Notes under the pieces: generated by a model
Databases searched by the model: none
What the model saw: the letters and a program-made list of their open reading frames with translations, nothing else
Told to the model about the DNA's origin: nothing
In this document: positions 24,524 to 31,853 of the stretch, piece after piece
Layout: each line of letters begins with the position of its first letter
How positions within the stretch are numbered: the first letter of the stretch is position 1
Assembly (NCBI GenBank): GCA_905215445.1
Contig: CAJMPZ010000019.1
Coordinates: 1-34,582 of the forward strand
Source of the DNA: an uncultured bacterium
GTDB lineage: Bacteria > Actinomycetota > Coriobacteriia > Coriobacteriales > Coriobacteriaceae
Reading direction: 5' to 3'
Length of the DNA: 34,582 bases
Position numbers and translations under genes: made by a program

Positions 24524-24565
24524 CGGGCCGTATGCAACACCATTGCTGCGTACGGCCCGTTTTTT
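24524..24565 (+). terminator. Intrinsic terminator after rnhB
   Basis: CGGGCCGTA (24524-24532) pairs with TACGGCCCG (24551-24559), extended by inner pairs to about 13, followed by six T residues. It separates rnhB from the yraN-comM-dprA group. Confidence 0.92.
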
Positions 24566-24617
24566 GACGGCATTTGGTCAGCTTTTGGTTTGCTTCCGGT
24601 ACTTACCCGCATGAAAG

Positions 24618-24638
24618 GTGCCCTCATCATCGGGGCAC
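24618..24638 (+). other. Short hairpin before yraN
   Basis: GTGCCC (24618-24623) pairs with GGGCAC (24633-24638), about 25 bases before the yraN start. I found no convincing promoter in the 190-base gap after rnhB. Confidence 0.3.
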
Positions 24639-24663
24639 TGCAGTGTGCGGGAAAGGAGACCCC

Positions 24664-25149
24664 ATGAGTGCCGCAAGCAAAAAGAGCAAGACGCAGCAGC
24701 TCAAGGAGCGTTGGGAAAACGGCGATCTCGACTGCGGGGCGATGACGCCCGAGTTTATCAAGGGGCTCAGTCCCCGCGAGCTGGGCATGCTGGGCGAGCT
24801 GATCACCATCGACTACTTTAACGAGCGCGGCTACACCTTGCTGGAGCAGGGTTATCGTTGCACCGAGGGCGAGGCCGATCTGGTGCTGCTCGATGAGCTC
24901 GACGATGTGGTGGTGATGGCCGAGGTCAAGACCAGGCGGGTTGCGCTCGATTGCGACACGCGGGTGTTTCCCGAGGAGGCGGTGAACGCCCAAAAGCAAC
25001 GCCGCTACCGCCGCATCGCAAGTTGCTACCTCATGGAGCATTATCCACTCAAGGCGATTCGCTTCGATGCCGTGGGCGTCACCATCCGCGGCGGGCATAT
25101 CGCCGAGATCGAGCATCAGTACAATGCGTTCGATTGGCAGGTGTCGTGA
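24664..25149 (+). CDS. yraN: YraN family (UPF0102) nuclease-like protein
   Basis: A 161-residue protein with the endonuclease-like core of UPF0102: GMLGELITIDYFNERGY, then EGEADLVLLDE and VVMAEVKTRR, giving the E-D-ExK pattern of the restriction-endonuclease fold. The first 35 residues are a polar extension. Its role is uncertain; it commonly lies beside rnhB and comM/dprA. ATG 24664 follows AAAGGAG; the frame is open further upstream but without family similarity. The stop overlaps the comM start (TGATG). Confidence 0.88.
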   Translation: MSAASKKSKTQQLKERWENGDLDCGAMTPEFIKGLSPRELGMLGELITIDYFNERGYTLLEQGYRCTEGEADLVLLDELDDVVVMAEVKTRRVALDCDTRVFPEEAVNAQKQRRYRRIASCYLMEHYPLKAIRFDAVGVTIRGGHIAEIEHQYNAFDWQVS

Positions 25150-26672
25150 TGGCGTTCGAGACGTTTGCCGTTCACGCGGCCTGCATCCGCGGCGTCGAGG
25201 CGATTCCCGTCACGGTCGAGGTCTCGCTTGCCGGCGGCGTTCCGGGCATTCAGATGCTCGGCATTCCGAGTATGGAGGTGATGGAGTCACGCGGTCGTAT
25301 TCGCTGTGCGATGCGCTCCGCCGGGTTCGAGATCCCGCGCTCGGGCATTACGGTCAATCTGGCGCCCGGCGATATTCGCAAGACCGGTAGCGGCTTTGAT
25401 CTGCCCATCGCCATCGCGGTATTGGCGGCCGATGGTCAGATTCCCCGCGACAACCTCGATCGTTGTCTTATCGCTGGTGAGCTTGGCTTGGACGGTACGG
25501 TCCTTCCTGTCAAGGGCGAGGTGGCGTTTCAGCTATTGGCGCGTGATATGGGGCTGTCCTTTATCGCTGGCAGGTCCGATCAGCATGTGCCGCTTGCGGG
25601 CGTGGATTGTGGATTCATCGATCATTTGTCTCAGCTTGCTCATGGAATGGGCGATGCCGCGCGGCACTACTTGGATTCTGAGGGCGTCGAGGCGACCTTT
25701 GAGCCCGAGCTCGACTATGCCGACGTGCTGGGGCAGGAGGTTGCCAAACGCGGCATGGCACTTGCGGCGGCAGGAGAACTCGGCCTGCTCATGATCGGGT
25801 CCCCGGGATCGGGCAAGACGATGCTTGCGCGCCGTATGACCGGCATCCTGCCTGAGCTTTCCGTTGAGGATCAACAGGAGGCGCTGTGCATTCATTCGGT
25901 TTTGGGTGAGAACATTGATGGCTTGTTGGCGGGGCACCGGCCCTTCCGCAGTCCCCACCACAGTATTTCAACGGCGGGCCTCATTGGCGGAGGACGCCCG
26001 GTGCACCCGGGTGAGATCAGCCTTGCTCATGGCGGCGTGCTCTTTTTGGACGAGCTTGCCGAGTTTCCCACGGGTGTGCTGCAGACGCTGCGACAGCCCA
26101 TCGAACGCGGCTATGTGAGAATCGTACGCGTCGACGGGGCCTTTACCTTTCCGTCGCGCTTTCAGCTGCTGGCTGCGAGCAATCCCTGTCCCTGCGGCTT
26201 TTTGGGCGACCGTGAGGTGCCATGCCGCTGCTCGGCATCAATGGTGGAGCGCTATCAGGCAAAGTTGCGCGGTCCTTTGGCCGACCGCATCGACATGATG
26301 ATCGATGTGACCCGTCCCGACCCCCAAGTGATTATCGAGGGCGCGGAGGGTATGTCGTCGGCCGAGTTGCGTGACTACGTAGTGCGCGGTCGCGCCTTTC
26401 GTGCCTGGCGCGAGTCCCGTATGGACGATGCTGATGCCGAGGCCGAGGATGACGAGACGCGGTCCATTGACGGCGTCGTTTCGACCTTTGAGCTCGATGA
26501 TGCGGCGGAGAAGTGTGTGCTCGGCCTGTCGAAGCGCACGCATCTCACGGGCCGCGGCATCGTACGCCTGGTGCGTATCGCGCGTACCATCGCCGACGTC
26601 GCCGAGAGCGAGCAGGTGACGCAGGACCACGTGCTCGAGGCGGCGATGTACCAGGGAAGGAGGGACCAATGA
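25149..26672 (+). CDS. comM: ComM/YifB family AAA+ ATPase (Mg-chelatase-like)
   Basis: A 507-residue AAA+ protein. ComM is a hexameric helicase that promotes branch migration during natural transformation. The N-terminal Lon-like domain has GVPGIQMLGIPS and SGITVNLAPGDIRKTGSGFDLPIA. Walker A is G217-SPGSGKT224 and Walker B is GGVLFLDE (D301-E302). A CPCGFLGD...CRCS segment may bind zinc. ATG 25149 overlaps the yraN stop and gives the conserved beginning; the much longer open frame upstream is yraN read in another frame. The stop overlaps the first ATG of dprA. Confidence 0.94.
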   Translation: MAFETFAVHAACIRGVEAIPVTVEVSLAGGVPGIQMLGIPSMEVMESRGRIRCAMRSAGFEIPRSGITVNLAPGDIRKTGSGFDLPIAIAVLAADGQIPRDNLDRCLIAGELGLDGTVLPVKGEVAFQLLARDMGLSFIAGRSDQHVPLAGVDCGFIDHLSQLAHGMGDAARHYLDSEGVEATFEPELDYADVLGQEVAKRGMALAAAGELGLLMIGSPGSGKTMLARRMTGILPELSVEDQQEALCIHSVLGENIDGLLAGHRPFRSPHHSISTAGLIGGGRPVHPGEISLAHGGVLFLDELAEFPTGVLQTLRQPIERGYVRIVRVDGAFTFPSRFQLLAASNPCPCGFLGDREVPCRCSASMVERYQAKLRGPLADRIDMMIDVTRPDPQVIIEGAEGMSSAELRDYVVRGRAFRAWRESRMDDADAEAEDDETRSIDGVVSTFELDDAAEKCVLGLSKRTHLTGRGIVRLVRIARTIADVAESEQVTQDHVLEAAMYQGRRDQ

Positions 26673-27604
26673 TGGCCGAGGGGACCTTCGAGCTGCATCC
26701 AGGTGACGCGTTGTATCCCGAGACTGTTTTGGAGCTTTCTGATGTACCCCAGACGCTCTATGTGCGCGGCAACCCCGAGGTGCTTTCGACGCCCGCGCTC
26801 TCCATCATCGGCGCGCGCAAGGCCTCGCCGTATGGTCTTGCCGTGGCAGAGCTTGCGTCAAAGGTGGCGGTCGAGGCGGGCGTGACGGTAGTCTCGGGCG
26901 GCGCGGTCGGTTGTGACCAGGCCTCGGGTTGGGCTGCGGTCAACGCTGGCGGTAAACACGTCGTGGTGCTGGGGACGGGCGCCGACGTGGTCTACCCGCG
27001 TTCGAGCGCGGGGCTTATTACGCGCACGCTCGATACGGGTGGCGCGGTCGTGTCGATCTCTCCGTGGGGCATGGGTCCGCGCAAGTTTGCCTTTCCGCGC
27101 CGCAATCGCGTAATCGCGGCCTTGTCGCAAGCCCTCTTTGTATCCGAGGCGGGTATGCCTTCCGGGACGTTTTCTACAGCCGAGGCTGCTATGGATTTGG
27201 GGCGAGAACTTCTTGCCGTGCCGGGGTCGATCCTATCGCCCGAGTCGCGTGGCACGAATTACCTCATTGCGAACGGTGCCTGCTGCATCATCGACGAGGA
27301 ATCTATCGAGATGGCTATTTCACGCATCTACGGCACCCTGCGCTACTCGCGCCCCGATGCTCCCGGCATTGCCGACCTGGATCAAACACAGCAGACCGTG
27401 ATGCATGCACTCATCGCCTCTCCGCTCAAGGTCGACGACATCGCGGCACTCGTCTCGCTCGATGCCGTTGGCGTACTTAAGCTCCTGGGTTCGCTTGAGC
27501 TCGAGGGCCTTATCGAGCGCATGATGGATGGAAGGTATGCGCCCTCCAAGTTTGCTCTTCACGCCCAGACACCCTTCGGTCACAATGGAAAACATGTCAA
27601 TTAG
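26672..27604 (+). CDS. dprA: DNA processing protein DprA
   Basis: A 310-residue protein that loads RecA on incoming single-stranded DNA in transformation. The Rossmann-like core shows SIIGARKASPYG (G47-R49), VVSGGAVGCDQASG (S75-D82), VVVLGTGADVVYPRSS and FPRRNRVIAALS. A C-terminal winged-helix-like region (LIASPLKVDDIAALVSLDAVGVL) follows. The N-terminal SAM-like domain of longer DprA proteins is absent. AAGGAGGG at 26657-26664 fits ATG 26672 (7 bases) better than the adjacent ATG 26669. topA, often next, is missing. Confidence 0.93.
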   Translation: MAEGTFELHPGDALYPETVLELSDVPQTLYVRGNPEVLSTPALSIIGARKASPYGLAVAELASKVAVEAGVTVVSGGAVGCDQASGWAAVNAGGKHVVVLGTGADVVYPRSSAGLITRTLDTGGAVVSISPWGMGPRKFAFPRRNRVIAALSQALFVSEAGMPSGTFSTAEAAMDLGRELLAVPGSILSPESRGTNYLIANGACCIIDEESIEMAISRIYGTLRYSRPDAPGIADLDQTQQTVMHALIASPLKVDDIAALVSLDAVGVLKLLGSLELEGLIERMMDGRYAPSKFALHAQTPFGHNGKHVN

Positions 27605-27618
27605 AAAGGTGTTTGCAG

Positions 27619-28956
27619 ATGCTGTTTGATCAGGTGACGGTTATCGGTGGCGGTCTGGCGGGTTCGGAGTGCGCGATTCAGCTGGCGGATCGCGGGTTTT
27701 CCGTAAAGCTGTGCGAGATGCGCCCCCAGGTGAGCTCCCCGGCCCACCATACCGATCACCTGGCAGAGCTCGTCTGTTCCAATTCGTTTAAGTCGACCCG
27801 TCCGGATTCCGCGGCTGGATTGCTGAAGGCCGAGCTTGAGCGCATGGGTTCAGTCCTGCTCGATTGCGCCCATCGCGCGGCTGTTCCCGCCGGTGGCGCC
27901 TTGGCGGTCGACCGCGTCAAGTTTTCCGAGTTTGTCGAGGCCGAGGTTGCCGCCCGTCCCAATATCGAGATCATTCACGGCGAGGTCACGCAGATTCCCG
28001 AAGGTCACGTGGTCATTGCCGCCGGCCCCTTGTGCTCGCCGGCGCTGAGCGAAGAGGTCATGAAGCTCGTCGGTGGCGACGCCCTTGCGTTCTTCGATGC
28101 CGCGGCGCCGATCGTCGATGCCTCCACGCTCGATATGGACGTGCTGTTCTCGCAGTCGCGCTACGAGGAGCAGGGGAGCGGCGACTATCTCAACGCTCCG
28201 CTCAATAAGGAGGAGTACGAGGCCTTTATCGAGGCGCTTACCACGGCCGACCGCGTGGTGCTCAAGGACTTTGAGGGCGGCGATCTGTTCCAGGCCTGCC
28301 AGCCTGCCGAGGAAGTTGCGCGCACCGGCAAGGACGCCATTCGCTTTGGCGCCATGAAGCCTGTCGGCCTCACCGATCCGCGAACCGGTCGTCGTCCCTG
28401 GGCGGCGATTCAGCTGCGTGCCGAGAATAAGGAGAAGACCGCCTATAACCTGGTGGGCTTCCAGACCAACTTGACCTTTGGCGAGCAGAAGCGCGTCTTC
28501 CATATGGTGCCGGGCCTGGAGAACGCTGAGTTCTTCCGCTACGGTGTCATGCACCGTAATACCTTTGTCGACGCCCCGCACGTGCTCGATGGCACCTTTG
28601 CCGTGCCCGGCACCGGCGTGCGCCTGGCCGGTCAGATCACCGGCACCGAGGGGTACATGGAAGCCGTGGCGACGGGTCTGCTCGCGGCGCTCAACACCTA
28701 TGCCGAGGCTATCGGGGCCGCGGGCGTCGAGCTGCCGCGTGTGGGCGCCCTGGGTGCGCTCGTGGGCTATGCGACCGATCCTGCCACCGTGGGCTATCAG
28801 CCTATGCATGTCAACTTTGGCCTGGTGCCGCCACTCGAGGATGGTAAGCGCCGCAGCAAGCGCGACCGCTACCAGGCCTATGCGGACCGTGCGCTCGAGG
28901 CCCTTGATGCCTATCTGGCCACTCGCCCCGATTTGTTTGGAGGCGACCGGTCATAG
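27619..28956 (+). CDS. trmFO: Folate- and FAD-dependent tRNA m5U54 methyltransferase
   Basis: A 445-residue flavoprotein that methylates U54 of tRNA using methylenetetrahydrofolate. The FAD loop is GGGLAG (10-15), and CSNSFKS gives C53. A second conserved Cys is C227 in FQACQPAEE; the positions correspond to the catalytic pair reported for the Bacillus enzyme (C53 and C226, from memory). GQITGTEGYMEA and MHVNFGLVPPL near the end are typical. ATG 27619 has AAAGG nine bases upstream; a TTG at 27613 is too close. The TAG stop overlaps a proposed ATA start of the recombinase gene. Confidence 0.94.
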   Translation: MLFDQVTVIGGGLAGSECAIQLADRGFSVKLCEMRPQVSSPAHHTDHLAELVCSNSFKSTRPDSAAGLLKAELERMGSVLLDCAHRAAVPAGGALAVDRVKFSEFVEAEVAARPNIEIIHGEVTQIPEGHVVIAAGPLCSPALSEEVMKLVGGDALAFFDAAAPIVDASTLDMDVLFSQSRYEEQGSGDYLNAPLNKEEYEAFIEALTTADRVVLKDFEGGDLFQACQPAEEVARTGKDAIRFGAMKPVGLTDPRTGRRPWAAIQLRAENKEKTAYNLVGFQTNLTFGEQKRVFHMVPGLENAEFFRYGVMHRNTFVDAPHVLDGTFAVPGTGVRLAGQITGTEGYMEAVATGLLAALNTYAEAIGAAGVELPRVGALGALVGYATDPATVGYQPMHVNFGLVPPLEDGKRRSKRDRYQAYADRALEALDAYLATRPDLFGGDRS

Positions 28957-29873
28957 CCTTTGACCTGTACGACACCGTCGACTCGTTTATCGCCTATATC
29001 TCACGTGTCGAGGGACTTTCTCCCAACACGGTGACGGCCTATGGCTCGAGGCTGGAGCGTTTTGCTGCCTGGTGCGAGCGTGAGGATATAGATGCTTTCG
29101 CTGCCGACGTGCGCACCATTCGTCGCTATCTTGCCGAACTTTCGCGTGAGCAGGTGGCTCCCCGAACGCTTGCGGCACACCTGTCTGCCATTCGCTCGCT
29201 CTATCGGTGGATGGCTGCCGAGGGGGTTGTGGAGGGCGATGTGGTCTCGGCAATTTCCTCGCCCAAGCTCCCGCGCGATCTACCCGGTGTGCTGACGACC
29301 CAACAGGTGGAGGCGCTGCTCAAGACGCCTGATACCTCAACACCCGCGGGACTGCGCGATGCGGCGATGCTCGAGCTGCTCTATGCCTCGGGCGCCCGTA
29401 TCTCTGAGCTCGCAGCACTCAATGTGGAGTCCATTGTGTGGTCCGAACGCACGCTGCGCCTGTGGGGCAAGGGGAGCAAAGAACGTATCGTCCCTCTGTA
29501 TCGTCGCGCGCTCGAGGCGACGCGTCTCTATATTGAGGAGGGGCGGCCGGAGTTGCTCGCTCAGGCAAAGCGCCGTGACCCCACTACCGGGCCGCATCCG
29601 CTGCTTATATCGGCGCGCGGTAATCACATGAGTGCCGCCATGCTCAGGCGGCGGTTCCATACTCTGGCGACACTCGCCGGCATTCCGGCCGACATCGCCC
29701 CGCATGCGATGCGCCATACCTTTGCGACCGACTTGCTCGAGGGCGGTGCGGACCTGCGCTCGGTTCAAGAGCTGCTGGGTCATGCGAGCCTGTCCACGAC
29801 GCAGATCTACACGCACCTCACGCCCGATCGGCTCAAACGTGCCGTGGCTCAAGCCCATCCCCGAGGCGAATAG
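28953..29873 (+). CDS. Tyrosine recombinase XerC/XerD, probable ATA start
   Basis: A Xer-type site-specific recombinase, probably for chromosome dimer resolution. All catalytic residues are present: R149 (SGARISEL), K173 (GKGSKER), H251 and R254 (HAMRH), H277 (LLGHAS) and Y286 (IYTHL), counted from ATA. The first standard start in frame, GTG 29031, would remove the opening helix of the core-binding domain (YDTVDSFIAYISRVEGLSPN). From ATA 28953 the protein has 306 residues, the normal Xer length. GGAGG at 28939-28943 lies nine bases upstream, and ATAG overlaps the trmFO stop. The C-terminal gene call is certain; the exact start is inferred. XerC and XerD cannot be told apart here. Confidence 0.9.
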   Translation: MAFDLYDTVDSFIAYISRVEGLSPNTVTAYGSRLERFAAWCEREDIDAFAADVRTIRRYLAELSREQVAPRTLAAHLSAIRSLYRWMAAEGVVEGDVVSAISSPKLPRDLPGVLTTQQVEALLKTPDTSTPAGLRDAAMLELLYASGARISELAALNVESIVWSERTLRLWGKGSKERIVPLYRRALEATRLYIEEGRPELLAQAKRRDPTTGPHPLLISARGNHMSAAMLRRRFHTLATLAGIPADIAPHAMRHTFATDLLEGGADLRSVQELLGHASLSTTQIYTHLTPDRLKRAVAQAHPRGE

Positions 29874-29922
29874 TGGCTGGGACGTCCCGCGCCGCACTCA
29901 GGTGTGTGGTTTTGATTGCGGG

Positions 29923-29951
29923 TTGGCACGAAGATGCATTCCTGCTATCAT
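29923..29951 (+). promoter_or_regulatory. Predicted rpsB promoter
   Basis: TTGGCA (29923-29928) and TATCAT (29946-29951) are 17 bases apart, with TGC before the -10 (extended -10). The expected start is near 29957, leaving a leader of about 135 bases. Confidence 0.72.
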
Positions 29952-29958
29952 TCATCGG

Positions 29959-30092
29959 GTTGCTTCACGGCAACATGTTTTTATCACGCACGCGCGGCTA
30001 CTTCATACCGTGGTGCCCGGGCTTTGGTAGCACATGTCCGGGTTGGTTTTGGAGGATGACCCCGCGCGGAGGCAAACCACAGGAGGTTTAAC
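29959..30092 (+). other. Structured rpsB leader
   Basis: Three elements can form. A small hairpin GTTGC/GCAAC (29959-29974) is followed by TTTTT. A long-range helix pairs CGCGCGG (29991-29997) with CCGCGCG (30062-30068) and encloses the hairpin CCCGGGC (30016-30022)/GTCCGGG (30036-30042). A final hairpin AAACC/GGTTT (30074-30089) covers the AGGAGG ribosome site. S2 autoregulation through the rpsB leader is established in E. coli; a similar role here is inferred. Confidence 0.5.
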
Positions 30093-30821
30093 ATGGCTAC
30101 CAAGATTAATATCCGCACCCTGCTCGAGGCCGGCTGCCACTTCGGTCACCAGACCCGTCGCTGGAACCCCAAGATGAAGCCGTTCATCTTCGGTGAGCGC
30201 AACGGCATCTACATCCTCGACCTCAAGCAGACCATCCTCGACGCCGACCAGGCCTACACCTTCGTCAAGAACGTCGCCAAGGGTGGCAACGTGCTGTTCG
30301 TCGGCACCAAGAAGCAGGCTCAGGAGGCCGTCAAGAACGCTGCTGAGCGCGCTAATATGCCCTACATCAACCAGCGTTGGCTCGGCGGTATGCTGACCAA
30401 CTTCGTCACCATCCGCTCCCGCATCAACCGCATGGAGGAGCTCGAGGCCATGGTCGAGGACGGCCGCATGGCAGTGCTCCCCAAGAAGGAGCAGGCTGTG
30501 CTCGGCAAGGAGCTCACCAAGCTCCAGACCAACCTCGGTGGCGCCCGCGACATGAAGGGTCTGCCCCAGGCTCTCTTCGTCATCGACACTAAGCGCGAGG
30601 AGAACGCCATCAAGGAGGCTCAGCGCCTGAACATCCCCGTCGTCGCTCTGATCGACACCAACTCCGATCCCGACGAGGTCGAGTACGGCATCCCCTGCAA
30701 CGATGACGCTATCTCCGCTGTCACCCTTATGTGCGAGCTCATGGCTGACGCCTGCCTCGCTGGCTCCGGTAAGGAGCAGGTCTCCGAGGCCGAGATGGCC
30801 GCTGAGCCCAAGGCCGAGTAA
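30093..30821 (+). CDS. rpsB: 30S ribosomal protein S2
   Basis: A 242-residue protein with the S2 signatures LLEAGCHFGHQTRRWNPKMK, RNGIYILDLKQT, QRWLGGMLTNF and VALIDTNSDPDEVEYGIPCNDDA. S2 sits on the solvent side of the 30S subunit between head and body. The tail is short and Ala/Glu-rich. AGGAGG lies six bases before the ATG. tsf follows 45 bases later, the usual order. Confidence 0.98.
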   Translation: MATKINIRTLLEAGCHFGHQTRRWNPKMKPFIFGERNGIYILDLKQTILDADQAYTFVKNVAKGGNVLFVGTKKQAQEAVKNAAERANMPYINQRWLGGMLTNFVTIRSRINRMEELEAMVEDGRMAVLPKKEQAVLGKELTKLQTNLGGARDMKGLPQALFVIDTKREENAIKEAQRLNIPVVALIDTNSDPDEVEYGIPCNDDAISAVTLMCELMADACLAGSGKEQVSEAEMAAEPKAE

Positions 30822-30866
30822 ATCAGTCTTAGTTAATTCTTTTTCATCTCTTTGAAAGGAACCACA

Positions 30867-31736
30867 ATGGCCCAGATTACCGCCGCTATGGTCAAGCAGC
30901 TCCGCGAGATGACCGACTCCCCGATGATGGAGTGCAAGAAGGCTCTCGTCGAGGCTGACGGCGACATGGACGCCGCTGTCGACGTTCTGCGTAAGAACGG
31001 CCTTGCCAAGGCTGCCAAGAAGGCTGGCCGTGAGACCAACGAGGGCGCTGTCGCCGCGTTCGTCTCCGAGGATGGCAAGACCGGCGCTCTGCTCGAGCTC
31101 TCCTGCGAGACCGACTTCGTTGGCTCCAACGCCAAGTTCACCGGCTTTGCTTCTAAGGTCGCTGAGGTTGTCGCTACCACCGAGCCTGCTGACGTCGACG
31201 CTCTGCTCGAGAAGCCGATGGGCGAGGAGACCGTTTCCTCCGAGCTCACCGAGATGATTCACATCATGGGCGAGAACATGAAGATCTCCCGCTTCGCTGC
31301 CCGCAAGGCCGAGAACGGCGCGCTCGCTTCTTACATCCACATGGGTGGTAAGATCGGCGTCCTCGTCGAGTTCGCCTTCGAGAAGGCCGAGACCGCTCAG
31401 GCTGAGTCCTTCAAGACCTTCGCTCACGACGTTGCCCTTCAGGTTGCCGCCGTCGCCCCGATCTGCGCTACCCGCGATCAGGTTCCGTCCGAGACCGTCG
31501 AGCACGAGAAGCAGATCTACATGGCCCAGGCTGCCGAGTCCGGCAAGCCCGAGGCTATCCAGGAGAAGATGGCTGTTGGCCGTCTGGAGAAGTTCTACAA
31601 GCAGTCCGTGCTCACCGAGCAGGAGTTCATCAAGGACAGCTCCCTCACCATCAAGAAGTACGCTGAGCAGGTCTCCAAGGAGCTCGGCGATACCATTACC
31701 GTCGTTGCCTTTGACCGTCTGGTCCGTGGCGAGTAA
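30867..31736 (+). CDS. tsf: Elongation factor Ts
   Basis: A 289-residue nucleotide exchange factor for EF-Tu. The N-terminal UBA-like domain has VKQLREMTDSPMMECKKALV, in which TDSP (16-19) replaces the common TGAG. The T82-D83-F84 motif that contacts EF-Tu is intact (CETDFVGSN). The C-terminal region has EKMAVGRLEKFYKQSVLTEQ. ATG 30867 has GAAAGGA six bases upstream; a TTG five codons earlier precedes that site and is rejected. A terminator follows. Confidence 0.97.
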   Translation: MAQITAAMVKQLREMTDSPMMECKKALVEADGDMDAAVDVLRKNGLAKAAKKAGRETNEGAVAAFVSEDGKTGALLELSCETDFVGSNAKFTGFASKVAEVVATTEPADVDALLEKPMGEETVSSELTEMIHIMGENMKISRFAARKAENGALASYIHMGGKIGVLVEFAFEKAETAQAESFKTFAHDVALQVAAVAPICATRDQVPSETVEHEKQIYMAQAAESGKPEAIQEKMAVGRLEKFYKQSVLTEQEFIKDSSLTIKKYAEQVSKELGDTITVVAFDRLVRGE

Positions 31737-31759
31737 ATAAGCTCTTGTAGCTGGTAATG

Positions 31760-31794
31760 AGCAGGCTGTGGGTTTTACTCACAGCCTGCTTTTT
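31760..31794 (+). terminator. Intrinsic terminator after tsf
   Basis: AGCAGGCTGTG (31760-31770) pairs perfectly with CACAGCCTGCT (31780-31790), and TTTT follows. It ends the rpsB-tsf unit. Confidence 0.92.
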
Positions 31795-31797
31795 CAT

Positions 31798-31813
31798 GGC
31801 TCTTATCAGAGCC
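31798..31813 (+). other. Second small hairpin between tsf and pyrH
   Basis: GGCTCT (31798-31803) pairs with AGAGCC (31808-31813) around TATC, followed by TTTGATATC. It could be a weak back-up terminator, or it may overlap the pyrH promoter region. Confidence 0.4.
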
Positions 31814-31815
31814 TT

Positions 31816-31824
31816 TGATATCAT
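31816..31824 (+). promoter_or_regulatory. Candidate extended -10 promoter of pyrH
   Basis: TGATATCAT is an extended -10 of the same form as that of rpsB. The -35 region falls in the preceding hairpin and is poor. The expected start is near 31830, about 24 bases before the gene. Confidence 0.45.
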
Positions 31825-31853
31825 ATTGAGAGTCTAATTAAAGGAGGATCGCT

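Noticed and set aside
24951..25148. An upstream extension of comM by 66 codons
   Set aside because: It overlaps yraN in another frame; the conserved ComM N-terminus begins at 25149 with a TGATG junction.
26513..26671. An upstream extension of dprA
   Set aside because: The extra region overlaps comM, and the ribosome site at 26657-26664 fits the ATG at 26672.
29879..29888. Palindrome GGGACGTCCC after the Xer gene
   Set aside because: It is a single short palindrome upstream of the rpsB promoter with no repeat or T tract; chance is likely in this G+C-rich DNA.
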